Source: CAIWHR01 sp963811685 (lineage in GTDB: Bacteria; Pseudomonadota; Gammaproteobacteria; Burkholderiales; Casimicrobiaceae). From it: 64,000 bases of DNA. Both the position numbers and the translations under genes were made by a program. Numbering within the stretch: the stretch's first letter is position 1; each line of letters starts with the position of its first letter. The stretch spans positions 186,001-250,000 of the forward strand of contig CAWESK010000010.1 of NCBI GenBank assembly GCA_963811685.1. The letters are read 5' to 3'. The notes under the pieces are model-generated. The model ran no database searches. It was given only the letters and a program-made list of their open reading frames with translations, and was not told the DNA's origin. Shown here one piece after another: positions 44,141 through 54,985 of this stretch.

Positions 44141-45442
44141 TCAGCCCATTTTCATCTGTTGCGGCAGCCATGTCACGAGCGCCGGAACGAACCAGATGGC
44201 GAGCACGGCGCCGATCATCAGCCAGAACATCGGCAGCGCCTGCCTTGCGATCCAGGTGATCTGCTTCTTCGTCATTCCCTGCAGCATGAACAGGTTGAAT
44301 CCGACCGGAGGCGTGATCTGCGCCATCTCGACGACCAGCACGATGAAGATCCCGAACCAGAGGAGGTCGATCCCCACCGCTTCGACCGACGGCAGGATCA
44401 CGCCCATCGTCAGCACGACCATCGAGATGCCGTCGAGGAAGCAGCCGAGGACGATGTAGAACAGCATCAGCGCGACGACGAGGGCGAAGGGCGAGAGGTG
44501 CAGGCTGCCGATCCACTCGGCGAGATGCCGGGGCAAGCCGATGTAACCCATCGCCAGCGTCAGGAAGGAGGCGCCGGCGAGGATCAGCGCGATCATGCAG
44601 TAGAGCCTCGTCGCGCCCATCAGGCTGTCCGTGAACGTCTTCCGGTTGAGGGAGCGCTGCGCGGCGGAAATCGCGAGCGAGCCGACGACGCCGAAGGCCG
44701 CCGCTTCCGTCGCCGTGGCGACGCCGGCGTAGATCGATCCGAGCACGACGAGTATCAGCAACATGACCGGAATCAGATGGCGCGACGCGTGCAGCTTTTG
44801 CATGAGCGTCGTCCGTCCGGTGGCGGCGGGGATGGCCTGCGGATGCAGCAACGCCCAGACGACGATGTAGCCCGAGAAAAGCGATGCAAGCAAGATGCCG
44901 GGGATCACGCCGGCAATGAAGAGCTGGGCGATCGACACGTTGGCGCTGACGCCGTAGACGATCATGATGATCGACGGCGGGATCAGGAGCCCGAGCGTTC
45001 CGGCGCCGGCGAGCGTGCCGATCGTGATGTCCTCCGGATAGCCGCGCGCCTTGAGCTCGGGCAGCGTCATCTTGCCGATCGTCGCGCACGTCGCCGCGGA
45101 ACTGCCCGACACCGCGGCGAAGATCGTGCAGCCGATGATGTTGGTATGCAGCAGCCGTCCGGGCACGCGCTCGAGCCAGGGGGCGAGACCGCGGAACATG
45201 TCCTCGGACAACCGCGTGCGAAAGAGGATCTCGCCCATCCAGACGAAGAGCGGCAGCGCGGTCAGCGTCCACGACGACGCCGACCCCCAGATCGTCACCG
45301 CCATCGCGTCGCCGGCCGGCCGCGACGAGAAGAGCTCCATCCCGATCCACGCCACGCCGAAGAGCGCGAGCCCGATCCATACGCCGCTCCCGAGCAGCGC
45401 GAAGAGCGCAACGATCAGGAGCGTGGTGATCAGCGCGTCCAT
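44141..45442 (-). CDS. TRAP transporter large permease DctM
   Basis: A 433-residue membrane protein with about twelve helices. MDALITTLLIVALFALLGSGVWIGLALFGVAWIGM opens it. It includes SGSSAATCATIGKMTLPELKARGY and the GTLAGAGTLGLLIPPSIIMIVYGV loop, hallmarks of the DctM/SiaM family. It is the sodium-coupled import subunit for carboxylate-type substrates, working with the DctQ and DctP proteins encoded upstream on the same strand. The gap to dctQ (45443-45556) is 114 bases and holds nothing I recognise. Confidence 0.93.
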   Translation of the reverse strand: MDALITTLLIVALFALLGSGVWIGLALFGVAWIGMELFSSRPAGDAMAVTIWGSASSWTLTALPLFVWMGEILFRTRLSEDMFRGLAPWLERVPGRLLHTNIIGCTIFAAVSGSSAATCATIGKMTLPELKARGYPEDITIGTLAGAGTLGLLIPPSIIMIVYGVSANVSIAQLFIAGVIPGILLASLFSGYIVVWALLHPQAIPAATGRTTLMQKLHASRHLIPVMLLILVVLGSIYAGVATATEAAAFGVVGSLAISAAQRSLNRKTFTDSLMGATRLYCMIALILAGASFLTLAMGYIGLPRHLAEWIGSLHLSPFALVVALMLFYIVLGCFLDGISMVVLTMGVILPSVEAVGIDLLWFGIFIVLVVEMAQITPPVGFNLFMLQGMTKKQITWIARQALPMFWLMIGAVLAIWFVPALVTWLPQQMKMG

Positions 45443-45556
45443 GGCGATGCCGTGCCGATCACCAATTCATTCTCCCGACGCACGAAGCGCCTCGGGGTCG
45501 GCCGCGCTCAATCGCTCGCGGACGCGCCCCTTGGGCCTGCGCTTCGCGCCGCTCGC

Positions 45557-46072
45557 TCATTCGACGTGAAGGACTTCGGCGGGGGCGGCGCGCGCGCGCT
45601 TGCCGCGCCATTCGAGGACGAGCGCGTCGACGAAGGCGATGGCGAGGACCAGGCTCCCGGCGGCCATCGACAGCTGCGGAATCCACAGCGGAGTCGCGTC
45701 GTTGCCGGTGGAGATATCGTTGAAATCCCACGACTGGAAGGCAAGGCGCGCGCTGTAATAGGCAAACAACGACGCCAGCGCGGATCCGGCGGCAAGCGAC
45801 CAGAGCTCGAGACCGCGGCGCGCTTTCGCGCCGACGTGCTCGAGGATCAGCGTGACGCGGATGTGCTCGCCGCGGCTGAAGGTGTGCGCCAGCGCAAGGA
45901 AACCTGCCGCCGCCATGCAATAACCGGCGTAGGCGTCGGTGCCCGGAACGAACCAGCTGGAGAGGCGGCTCCCGATGCCGAGCAGCACGCACGCGAGCGT
46001 TCCCATCATGAACAACGCCGCCAGATAGCCGGCGGCGTCGTAGAGCGCGTCCAGCGCGCGGCGCACCTTCAT
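45557..46072 (-). CDS. TRAP transporter small permease DctQ
   Basis: A 171-residue protein with four membrane helices (LAALFMMGTLACVLLGIGSRL; YAGYCMAAAGFLALAHTFSRGEHIRVTLI; the centre helices; SLVLAIAFVDALVLEWRG), the usual DctQ layout with the HIRV motif after helix 2. It bridges the binding protein and the DctM channel. It begins seven bases after the dctP stop. Confidence 0.9.
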   Translation of the reverse strand: MKVRRALDALYDAAGYLAALFMMGTLACVLLGIGSRLSSWFVPGTDAYAGYCMAAAGFLALAHTFSRGEHIRVTLILEHVGAKARRGLELWSLAAGSALASLFAYYSARLAFQSWDFNDISTGNDATPLWIPQLSMAAGSLVLAIAFVDALVLEWRGKRARAAPAEVLHVE

Positions 46073-46079
46073 TTCGCGC

Positions 46080-47051
46080 TTACATCCCGCGATACGCGTC
46101 GATCACCTTGCGTCCGTCGACGCCGGCCTTGCGCAGCCATTCGGCGAGCATGTAGTTGCCGACCTTGCGCAGGTCCGCGGTCAGCTGCTCGGACGGCACG
46201 ATGATGATCATGCCCTTGCCCTTCAGCTGGTCGAGGTACCAGCCGTTCTTCTCCTCGGAGAGCTTCCAGCCGCGTGTCTCCGCGTCGGCGGCCGCCTTCA
46301 GCACCGCTGCCTGCGTGGCTTTGTCGAGCGCGTCGAATGCCTTCTGGTTGACGATGACGGCGTTCTTCGGCAGCCACGCCTGCGTATCGTAGAAGTTCTT
46401 GATGTGCTCATAGGTTTTCGAATCGAAGCCGGTCGCGCCGGAGGTCATCATCGAGTCGATCACGCCGGTCGCGAGCGCCTGCGACACCTCGGCGGCCTGC
46501 ACCGTCACCGGCTGCGCACCGACGAGCTCGGCGATCTTCGACGTCGCGGGGCTGTACGCGCGCCACTTGAGGCCCTTCATGTCGGCCCCCGAATTCAGCG
46601 TGCGCTTCGAGTAGATTCCCTGCGGCGGCCACGGCACCGTGTAGAGCACCTTCATCCCCTGTTTCGCAAAATGCTCGTCGAGCGTCTTGCGCGATGCCTT
46701 GTACAGCTTGAGGGCGCCGCCGTACGACGTCGCGAGAAACGGAATGCCGTCGAGGCCGTAGAGCGGATCCTCGTTCTCGAAGTTGACGAGCAGGATCTCG
46801 CCCGCCTGCGCCTGGCCGCCCTGTACCGCGCGCTTGATTTCGGGCGCCTTGAACAGCGACGCGTTTGGATGGACGGTGATCTTGAGCTTGCCCGCGGTCG
46901 CCTTGTCGACGTCGCTCGCGAACTGCTGGATGTTCTCCGTGTGGAAATTGTTCGCCGGGTAGGCGGTGGGCAGGTCCCATTTCGTTTGCGCGAACGCGGG
47001 CAAGGCGAGCGCGAAAGCGGCGAGCGCGACGAATACGGACAGGCGTTTCAT
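46080..47051 (-). CDS. TRAP transporter substrate-binding protein DctP
   Basis: A 323-residue periplasmic binding protein with a signal peptide ending ALPAFAQ. It shows the DctP-family patterns TAYPANNFHTENIQQFASDVDKATAGKLKITVHPN and KWRAYSPATSKIAELVGAQPVTVQAAEVSQALATGVID, the latter including the conserved Arg that salt-bridges the substrate carboxylate (about residue 165). The ligand is not certain. The adjacent divergent fused oxoprolinase/hydantoinase gene suggests 5-oxoproline or a related cyclic amide acid as a possibility. First gene of the dctPQM operon. Confidence 0.92.
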   Translation of the reverse strand: MKRLSVFVALAAFALALPAFAQTKWDLPTAYPANNFHTENIQQFASDVDKATAGKLKITVHPNASLFKAPEIKRAVQGGQAQAGEILLVNFENEDPLYGLDGIPFLATSYGGALKLYKASRKTLDEHFAKQGMKVLYTVPWPPQGIYSKRTLNSGADMKGLKWRAYSPATSKIAELVGAQPVTVQAAEVSQALATGVIDSMMTSGATGFDSKTYEHIKNFYDTQAWLPKNAVIVNQKAFDALDKATQAAVLKAAADAETRGWKLSEEKNGWYLDQLKGKGMIIIVPSEQLTADLRKVGNYMLAEWLRKAGVDGRKVIDAYRGM

Positions 47052-47167
47052 GGGGACTCCTGGGGCAGGCGAAACGAAGCGGGGCTCTGGGGACCCCGTT
47101 TGGCCGCGTTTTACCATAGATTGCCTCGCGGCGGCGAGCGACGGGCGCGCGTCGCGCGCAACCTATA

Positions 47168-50100
47168 ATGGGCGGCATGTGGCAGTTCTGGATTGACCGC
47201 GGCGGCACGTTCACCGACATCGTCGCCCGCCGGCCCGACGGGACGCTCGTCACGCACAAGCTCTTGTCCGCCAACCCTGGCCGCTACGCGGACGCGGCGG
47301 TGCACGGAATCCGCGAGCTGCTCGGGCTCGCGCCGGGGGCGGCGATTCCCGACGGCGCGGTCGACGCGGTGAAGATGGGAACCACGGTCGCGACCAACGC
47401 GCTGCTCGAGCGGACGGGCGAGCGCACCGCGCTCGTGATCACGCGCGGCTTCGCCGATGCGCTGCGGATCGGCTACCAGAATCGCCCGAAGCTGTTCGTC
47501 CGCAGGATCGAGCTGCCGGCGCTTCTCTATGAGCGCGTGATCGAGGTCGACGAGCGGATCGGCGCTCATGGCGACGTCGTCGCGCCGCTCGATCTCGTGG
47601 CGGCGCGGCGCGATCTCGCCGCCGTGCGCGCGAGCGGCATCGAGGCGGTGGCCATCGTGCTGATGCACGGCTACCGGTTCCCGCAGCACGAGCGCGCGCT
47701 GGCCGCGCTCGCGCGCGAGATCGGGTTCGCGCAGGTCTCGGTGAGCCATGAAGTGAGCCCGCTGATGAAGCTCGTCTCGCGTGGCGACACGACGGTCGTC
47801 GATGCCTATCTGTCGCCGATTCTGCGGCGCTACGTCCGCCAGGTCGAGCGCGACCTGCAGAGCGATTCCGCCAACGCCGGACCGAGGCTGCAGTTCATGC
47901 AGTCGAGCGGCGGCTTGACGGATGCGCACCGCTTCCAGGGCAAGGACGCCATCCTGTCGGGACCGGCGGGCGGGGTCGTCGGCGCGGTCGAGGTGTCGCG
48001 CCTCGCGGGTTTCGACGCGATCATCGGCTTCGACATGGGCGGCACGTCGACCGACGTCACGCATTACGCCGGCGAATACGAGCGCGCGTTCGTCACCGAG
48101 GTCGCCGGCGTGCGCCTGCGCGCGCCGATGATGCGCATCCACACGGTCGCCGCCGGCGGCGGCTCGATCTGCACGTTCGACGGCGCGCGCTTCCGCGTCG
48201 GCCCGGAATCCGCGGGTGCCGACCCCGGGCCCGCCTCGTATCGGCGCGGCGGCCCGCTGACCGTCACCGATTGCAACGTGATGGTGGGCAAGCTCGATCC
48301 TGCGCTGTTCCCGAAGGTGTTCGGGCCGAACGGCGACCTGCCGCTCGATGCGGACGTCGTCCGCGCGAAATTCGCGTCGCTTGCGGCGGAGGTCGCGGCC
48401 GCGACGGGCCAGTCGCGGACGCCCGAGGCGATCGCCGCCGGCTACCTCGAGATTGCCGTCGCCAGCATGGCAAATGCAATCAAGCACATCTCGGTCGAGC
48501 GCGGCTACGACGTCACCGAATACACGCTGTGCTGCTTCGGCGGCGCAGGCGGCCAGCATGCGTGCCTCGTCGCCGATGCGCTCGGCATGACGCGCGTGCT
48601 GCTCCATCCCTTCGCCGGCGTGCTGTCGGCCTACGGGATGGGTCTTGCCGACGTCCGCTCGCTGAAGCAGCAGGCGGTCGAGGCGACGCTCGATGCCGCG
48701 TCGCTCGCCGCCGCCGGCGTGGCGCTCGATCGGCTGGAACATGCGGCGCGGGAGGACGTGGCCGCGCAGGGCGTTGCGACGGCGCGCATCGTGGCCAAGC
48801 GCACGCTCCATCTCAAATACGAAGGCACCGACACGACGCTCGAAACCGGCGTCGCCGACCTGGCCGGCATCGTCGACGAATTCGAGCGCCGCTATCGCCA
48901 GCATTACGGTTTCCTGATGCCCGGCAAGCCGCTGGTGATCGAGGCGGTGGCCGTGGAGGCGGTCGGGCGCTCGCACGACGTCCAGGATTCCGCGCCGTCG
49001 TTCGCGCCGCGCGCGGAACCGCTGCGGCCGCTGTCGACGCATCGGATCTACACCGACGGGGGCTTTCACGCGGCGCAAATCTTCGATCGAAAGGACCTGC
49101 GGCCCGATGACGCGATCGCGGGGCCGGCGGTGATCCGCGAGGACAACGCCACGACGGTGGTCGAGCCTGGCTGGCGCGCGACGTTCACCGACCGTGGCGA
49201 TCTCGTCCTCGAGCGTGTCGAAGCCGCGCGCCGCGAGCATGCGGCCGGGACCAGCGCGGATCCGGTGCTGCTCGAGGTGTTCAACAACCTCTTCATGGCG
49301 ATCGCCGAGCAGATGGGCGTGACGCTCGCCAATACGGCCTATTCGGTCAACATCAAGGAGCGGCTCGACTTCTCCTGCGCGCTCTTCGATGCCTCCGGCA
49401 ACCTGATCGCCAACGCTCCGCACATGCCCGTGCATCTCGGGTCGATGGGCGAAAGCGTGCGCACGATCATCGACCGTCGCGCGGGGACGATGCAGCGGGG
49501 CGATGCCTTCGTGCTGAACGCGCCCTACAACGGCGGCACGCACCTTCCTGACGTCACCGTGATCGCGCCGGTGTTCCTCGACGATGCGCAGCCCGAGTTC
49601 TTCGTCGCGTCGCGCGGCCATCACGCCGACATCGGCGGCATCACGCCGGGATCGATGCCGCCTGCCTCGACGCACGTCGACGAGGAAGGCGTGCTGCTCG
49701 ACAACGTCGTGCTGGTCGCCGCCGGCCGCTTCCTGGACGCCGAGATGCGCGCGTTGCTCGCCGGCGGCCGCTATCCAGCGCGGAACATCGACCAGAATCT
49801 CGCCGATCTCCGCGCGCAGGTCGCCGCGTGCGCGAAGGGCGCGGAGGAGCTCGCGAAGATGGTCGCGCACTTTTCGCTGCCCGTCGTGCGCGCCTACATG
49901 CAGCACGTGCAGGACAATGCGGAGGAGTCCGTCCGGCGGGCGCTCGACGTGCTGACCGACGGCCGCTTCGAGTACGAAATGGACAGCGGCGCGCGCATCG
50001 AGGTCGCCATCTCCATCGACAAGGCAAGGCGCGAGGCGAAGGTCGACTTCACCGGCACGAGCGCGCAGCAGCCGACCAATTTCAACGCGCCGTCCGCCGT

Positions 50101-50825
50101 CTGCAAGGCCGCGGTCCTCTACGTCTTCCGGACGCTCGTCGACGACGAGATCCCGATGAACGCCGGGTGCCTGAAGCCGATCCGCATCGTCATCCCCGAC
50201 GGCTCGATGCTGGCGCCGCGCTACCCCGCGGCGGTGGTCGCCGGCAACGTCGAGACGTCGCAGACGGCGACCGACGCGCTCTACGGCGCGCTCGGCGTGC
50301 TGGCCGCATCGCAGGGAACGATGAACAACTTCACGTTCGGCAACGATACCTACCAATACTACGAGACGATCTCCGGCGGCGCCGGCGCCGGACCCGATTT
50401 CGACGGCGCGTCGGTCGTCCAGACGCACATGACGAACTCGCGCCTCACCGACCCCGAGGTGCTCGAATGGCGCTTCCCCGTGCGCCTCGAATCGTTCGCG
50501 ATCCGGCGCGGCAGCGGCGGCGCCGGCCGCCACCGCGGCGGTGACGGCGCAACGCGGAAGCATCCGCTTTCTCGAGCCGATGACCGCGGTGATGCTGGCC
50601 AACCATCGGCGCGTCGCGCCGTTCGGCGTGGCGGGGGGTGCGCCGGGTGCGCTCGGACGGAACTGGGTGGAGCGCGCGGATGGTCGGCGCGAGGAATTCG
50701 GCGCAACCTTCGCGGTCGAAATGGGCGCTGGCGATCTCTTCGTGATCGAGACGCCCGGCGGAGGCGGATTCGGCACACCGGACGCGGCAAGCTCCTCTCG
50801 CGTGGGGATGCCGCCGGGCGCATAA
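47168..50825 (+). CDS. Fused HyuA–HyuB hydantoinase/5-oxoprolinase (one frame break)
   Basis: About 1218 residues. Residues 1-690 are HyuA-like (WIDRGGTFTDIVARRPDG, then FDMGGTSTDV and GGGGSIC-type ATP-binding motifs of the acetate-kinase fold). About 695-1218 are HyuB-like (DPVLLEVFNNLFMAIAEQMG; HMPVHLGSMGESVRTI; GGTHLPDVTVIAPVF). Such proteins open 5-oxoproline or hydantoin rings with ATP. In many bacteria the two parts are separate genes; here they are one, as in eukaryotic OPLAH. One indel near 50550 breaks the frame; the end is TAA 50823-50825. A TATAAT at 47164-47169 overlaps the first ATG, so ATG 47177 may be the true start. Confidence 0.9.
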
Positions 50826-50859
50826 TCGCGCCCAAATTGAATTTCGAACGGAGGTAACG

Positions 50860-51339
50860 ATGGCCGCCATCTACGATTTCAAGGTGAAAGACATCCACGG
50901 CAAGACCGTCGATCTCGATGTCTACAAGGGCAAGGTGCTGCTCGTCGTCAACACCGCGAGCAAGTGCGGCTTCACGCCGCAGTACAAGGGGCTGGAGAAG
51001 CTCTACCAGGACCTGCACGGCAAAGGCCTCGAGATCCTCGGGTTTCCCTGCAACCAGTTCGGCGCGCAGGAGCCCGGCACCGAGGAAGAGATCGAATCCT
51101 TCTGCGAGATCAACTACGGCGTGACGTTTCCGTTGTTCGCCAAGGTCGACGTGAACGGCGCCGATACCGCGCCCGTTTACAAGTACCTGAAGCACGCGAA
51201 GCCGGGGCTCCTCGGCTCCGAGGCGATCAAATGGAATTTCACCAAGTTCCTGGTCGACCGCGACGGCAAGGTGGTCGAGCGCTACGCGCCGAACGCCGAG
51301 CCGGAGAGTCTCGCCCCCGACATCCAGAAGCTCCTGTAA
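50860..51339 (+). CDS. Glutathione peroxidase
   Basis: A 159-residue GPx-family protein with a strong GGAGGT ribosome site six bases before the ATG. The peroxidatic Cys is in NTASKCGFTPQYKGLE; the Gln in LGFPCNQFGAQEPG and the Trp-Asn in IKWNFTKFLVDRDG complete the catalytic tetrad. Like most bacterial GPx, it lacks selenocysteine and may use thioredoxin as well as glutathione. It follows the 5-oxoprolinase-type gene by 34 bases and precedes the first binding-protein gene by one base, so the four may share a transcript. Confidence 0.94.
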   Translation: MAAIYDFKVKDIHGKTVDLDVYKGKVLLVVNTASKCGFTPQYKGLEKLYQDLHGKGLEILGFPCNQFGAQEPGTEEEIESFCEINYGVTFPLFAKVDVNGADTAPVYKYLKHAKPGLLGSEAIKWNFTKFLVDRDGKVVERYAPNAEPESLAPDIQKLL

Positions 51340-51340
51340 C

Positions 51341-53149
51341 GTGCCCTTGCAGCGCCGTGTCGCCGTTGCGCTGGCCGTCGCCACGCTCGCGCTCCTTCCG
51401 CTGCGCTCTTCGGCGCAGTCGGACCCGAACAAGGTGCTGCACGTCGTGTTTCCGGTGGCCGAGACGGGGTTCGACCCGCAGGCATGGGTCGACGCGTACT
51501 CGGACTACATCAACACCGCGATCTTCGACCCACTGTACAAGTACGACTATCTCGCGCGGCCCTACCGCATCGACCCGAATACGGCAGCAGCACTTCCGAC
51601 GATCTCCGCCGATGGGCTCAACTGGACGATCAAGCTGAAGCCAGGGATCTATTTTGCCGACGACCCGGCGTTCAAGGGAAAGAAGCGCGAGCTCGTCGCC
51701 GCAGATTACGTCTATTCCTGGAAACGGATCCTCGACCCCAAGGTCCATTCGGCGAATTTCCAGGTGTTCGACCAGATTTTCGTGGGTGCCGACGCGCTCG
51801 TCGCGAAGGCAAAGGCGACGGGCAGGTTCGATTACGACGCGCCCATGGAGGGGCTGCGAGCGACGGACAAGTACACGCTGCAGCTCAAGCTCACGCATCC
51901 GGCGTACAGTCTTCTGTCGGACCTCACCACGACGCCCACGGCAGCCGTTGCGCGCGAGGTGATCGATGCGTACGGCGATGCGAGCTCGTGGACGATGGCG
52001 AACCCGGTCGGGACCGGTCCCTACCGGTTGAAGGAGTGGCGTCGCGGCCAGAAAGTCGTGCTCGAAGCGAATCCGGGCTTTCGCACGACGCTCTTTCCGG
52101 AGAGCGCCGATCCCGCGGACAGGGACATCGTGACGGCGATGAAGGGCAAGCGGCTGCCGCTCATCGGACAGATCGAGATCAGCATCGTGGAGGAGAGCAA
52201 CCCGCGCCTCTTGAGCTTCGAGAAAGGAGCCTTCGACTACCTCACGATTCCGGGCGATCTCGTCGCCAACGTCACCGACCTCGGTACCCGCCTCCAGCCG
52301 CGCTTCGCGAAGGCCGGCGTCAAGCTCGCCCGCGGCGTGCAGCCGGCGATCAACTATACGTATTTCAACATGGAGGATCCGGTGGTTGGCGGCTACGCGC
52401 AGGAGCGGATCGCGCTGCGGCGAGCGTTCGGCATGGCGTACAACTGCGAGGAGGAGATCCGCGTGCTCTGGCAGAACCAGGGCGAGTGCGCGACGCAACC
52501 GGTCCCGCCCGGGGTCACCGGCTACGATCCCGACTTCAAGGGCCACATCCAATACGATGTCAAAGGAGCCAAGGCGCTCCTCGACAAGTTCGGCTACGTC
52601 GATCGCGACGGCGACGGCTGGCGCGACCTTCCGGACGGCAAACCGCTCGTGATCTCCATGGGAACCACGACGGACGCGCGCGGCCGTCAATACGAGGAGA
52701 TGTGGCAGCGCAGCCTCAATGCGATCGGCGTGAAGGTTGCGTTCGTGAAGCAGAAATGGCCGGAGCTCCTCAAGATGGGGCTCGCCGGGCAGCTGCAGAT
52801 GTGGTATCTCGGCAACATCAGCACGACCACCGACGGGTACGGTTTTCTGGGGCTGCTTTACGGCGGCCATGCCGGACTGTCGAACCTCGCGCGTTTCAAG
52901 CAGCCGGATTTCGACCGCCTCTACGACCGCTCGCGCAGTCTGCCCGACGGCGCCGAGCGCACGAGAATGTTCCGCGAGATGTCGGCCATCGCGTCGGCGT
53001 ACGCGCCGTGGTATTTCGACGTCTACCGTTACGAGAATGTGATTCGCTATCCATGGATAATCGGCTACAAGCACAACGTCTTCCAGGCCCACCCGTGGCA
53101 GTACTACGATCTCGACATGAAGATGGCGCGCACGCCGGTGGCGCAATGA
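51341..53149 (+). CDS. Peptide-type (family 5) ABC substrate-binding protein, paralog 1
   Basis: A 602-residue secreted protein of the DppA/OppA family, starting at GTG 51341. Signal peptide ending RSSAQ. The signature FPVAETGFDPQAWVDAYSDYINTAIFDPLYKYDYLARPY, the AYVYSWKRILDPK-type ligand-loop start, and TYFNMEDPVVGGYAQERIALRRAFGMAYN are clear. The family's usual ligands are di- or oligopeptides, nickel or opines; no permease or ATPase gene lies nearby. The insertion YVDRDGDGWRDLPDGKPL looks like an EF-hand-like calcium loop and is shared with the two following paralogs. The frame is intact. Confidence 0.9.
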   Translation: MPLQRRVAVALAVATLALLPLRSSAQSDPNKVLHVVFPVAETGFDPQAWVDAYSDYINTAIFDPLYKYDYLARPYRIDPNTAAALPTISADGLNWTIKLKPGIYFADDPAFKGKKRELVAADYVYSWKRILDPKVHSANFQVFDQIFVGADALVAKAKATGRFDYDAPMEGLRATDKYTLQLKLTHPAYSLLSDLTTTPTAAVAREVIDAYGDASSWTMANPVGTGPYRLKEWRRGQKVVLEANPGFRTTLFPESADPADRDIVTAMKGKRLPLIGQIEISIVEESNPRLLSFEKGAFDYLTIPGDLVANVTDLGTRLQPRFAKAGVKLARGVQPAINYTYFNMEDPVVGGYAQERIALRRAFGMAYNCEEEIRVLWQNQGECATQPVPPGVTGYDPDFKGHIQYDVKGAKALLDKFGYVDRDGDGWRDLPDGKPLVISMGTTTDARGRQYEEMWQRSLNAIGVKVAFVKQKWPELLKMGLAGQLQMWYLGNISTTTDGYGFLGLLYGGHAGLSNLARFKQPDFDRLYDRSRSLPDGAERTRMFREMSAIASAYAPWYFDVYRYENVIRYPWIIGYKHNVFQAHPWQYYDLDMKMARTPVAQ

Positions 53150-54941
53150 TTTCCCGTTTTCTCGTCAGGCTGATCGCCGCCGTGCTGTGCGCGGGAATCG
53201 CGCCCGCGGTCAACGGCGCCGACATGCACAAGGTGCTGCACGTCGCGTTCCCGGCGCCGGAAAACGGCTTCGACCCCCAGGCGTCGAGCGATCTGTACTC
53301 GAATTTCGTCAACCGCCAGGTGTTCGATCCGCTCTACAAATACGATTACCTGGCGCGGCCGTACAAGGTCGTGCCGAACACGGCGGCTGCGCTTCCGGAA
53401 ATCTCCGCCGACGGTTGACGTGGACGATCAAGATCAAGCGTGGGATCTATTTTTCCGACGATCCGGCGTTCGGCGGCAAGAAGCGCGAGCTCACAGCCGA
53501 CGACTATGTGTATTCGTTCAAGCGGCTGATCGATCCGAAGCTGCGGTCGAACAACGCGCAGATCCTCGACGATCGCCTCGTGGGCGCGAAAGCGGCGATC
53601 GACGCGGCGAAGAAATCCGGCGCCTTCGATTACGACGCGCCGTTCGAGGGCGCGCGCGCGATCGACCGCTATACGCTACAGCTCAAGCTCACGTTTCCTG
53701 CCTACGATCTGCTGGCCGACCTCACCGGGTCGTCTACGACGGCGGTCGCACGCGAGGTCGTCAAGGCCTACGGCGACCCGAACGGCTGGATCATGGAGCA
53801 TCCGGTGGGCACCGGCCCGTACCGGCTCGCCGAATGGCGCCGCGGGCAGAAGATCGTGTTGGAGGCGAATCCGAATTTCCGCGACGAGTATTATCCGGCC
53901 AGCGCGCAACCGGAGGACCGCGCGCTGGTGGCGAAGATGCGGGGGAAGAAACTGCCCGCGATCGGCCGCGTGGAGATCAGCATCATCGACGAGTCGCTTC
54001 CGCGGTTGATCGCCTTCGATCGGGGCGAGCTCGATTACGTCACCGTGCCGGGCGACCTCGTCCAAAAGGTGCTGGACGGCGACAAGCTGAAGCCCGAGCT
54101 CGCCGCGCGCGGCATCGTGCTCGGACGCGGCGTCCAGCCGAGCGTCGTCTACACCTATTTCAACATGGAAGACCCGATCGTCGGCGGCTACGGCAACGAC
54201 AAGATCGCGCTGCGGCGCGCGATCAGCATGGCCTACAACAACGAAGACGAGATCAAGGTGATCCGCCTCGGGCAGGCGACGCGCGCGACGCAGCCAATCC
54301 CTCCCAATGTCGTCGGCCACGACCCGGATTTCCTCGGCGGCGCGAAATACGACGTGGCGGGCGCCAAGGCGCTGCTCGACAAGTTCGGTTACGTCGACAA
54401 GGATGGCGACGGCTGGCGCGACATGCCGGACGGCAAGCCTCTCAAACTCACGCTGGCCTCCGACCCGTCGGCGATCTACCGCCAGTTCGACGAGCTGTGG
54501 AAAAAGAGCATGGACGCGGTCGGCATCAAGATCGAGTTCACGAAGCAGAAATTTCCCGACACGCTGAAGCAGGGGCTGGCGGGGCAGCTCCAGATGTGGG
54601 GCCTCGGCAACACCAACACGAACGACAACGGCAGCCAGTTTCTCGATCTGCTGTATGGCCCGCACAAGGGCACGTCCAACCTCGGCCGCTTCGACCTGCC
54701 CGAGTACAACGCGCTCTTCGACCGCGCGAAAAAGCTGCCGAACGGCCCGGAGCGCGTCAAGCTCTATCGCGAGATGTCGAGGCTCGTCGTCGCCTACGCG
54801 CCGTGGGTGCTCCACACCTACCGCATCGAGAACATCGTCTGGAATCCGTGGGTCGAGGGCTACAAGTACAACACGTTCGATCCGAACCCGTGGATGCTCC
54901 TCGACGTCGATCTCGCGCAGCGTCAGCGCGCGACGCGCTAG
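53146..54941 (+). CDS. Peptide-type ABC substrate-binding protein, paralog 2 (one frame break)
   Basis: About 598 residues, a close paralog of the protein encoded just upstream. The start ATG overlaps that gene's stop (ATGA). The signal peptide ends NGA|DMHK, and the FPAPENGFDPQASSDLYSNFVNRQVFDPLYKYDYLARPYK block follows. The frame breaks at 53414-53416 because GGTTGACG lacks a T (TTT read as TT); adding it gives ADGLTWTIKIKRGIYFSDDP and the rest is intact, ending RQRATR. It shares the DKDGDGWRDMPDGKP calcium-loop-like insertion. The ligand is unknown. Confidence 0.87.
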
Positions 54942-54985
54942 GCCGCCCGTGACGTCCGCATCGTTGCGCGTCGCTTGTTCGAAGC

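Noticed and set aside
47111..50776. Very long minus-strand ORF (over 1200 codons)
   Set aside because: It is the mirror of the HyuA-HyuB gene, with arginine-rich low-complexity sequence and no motif. GC-rich codon bias leaves antisense frames open.
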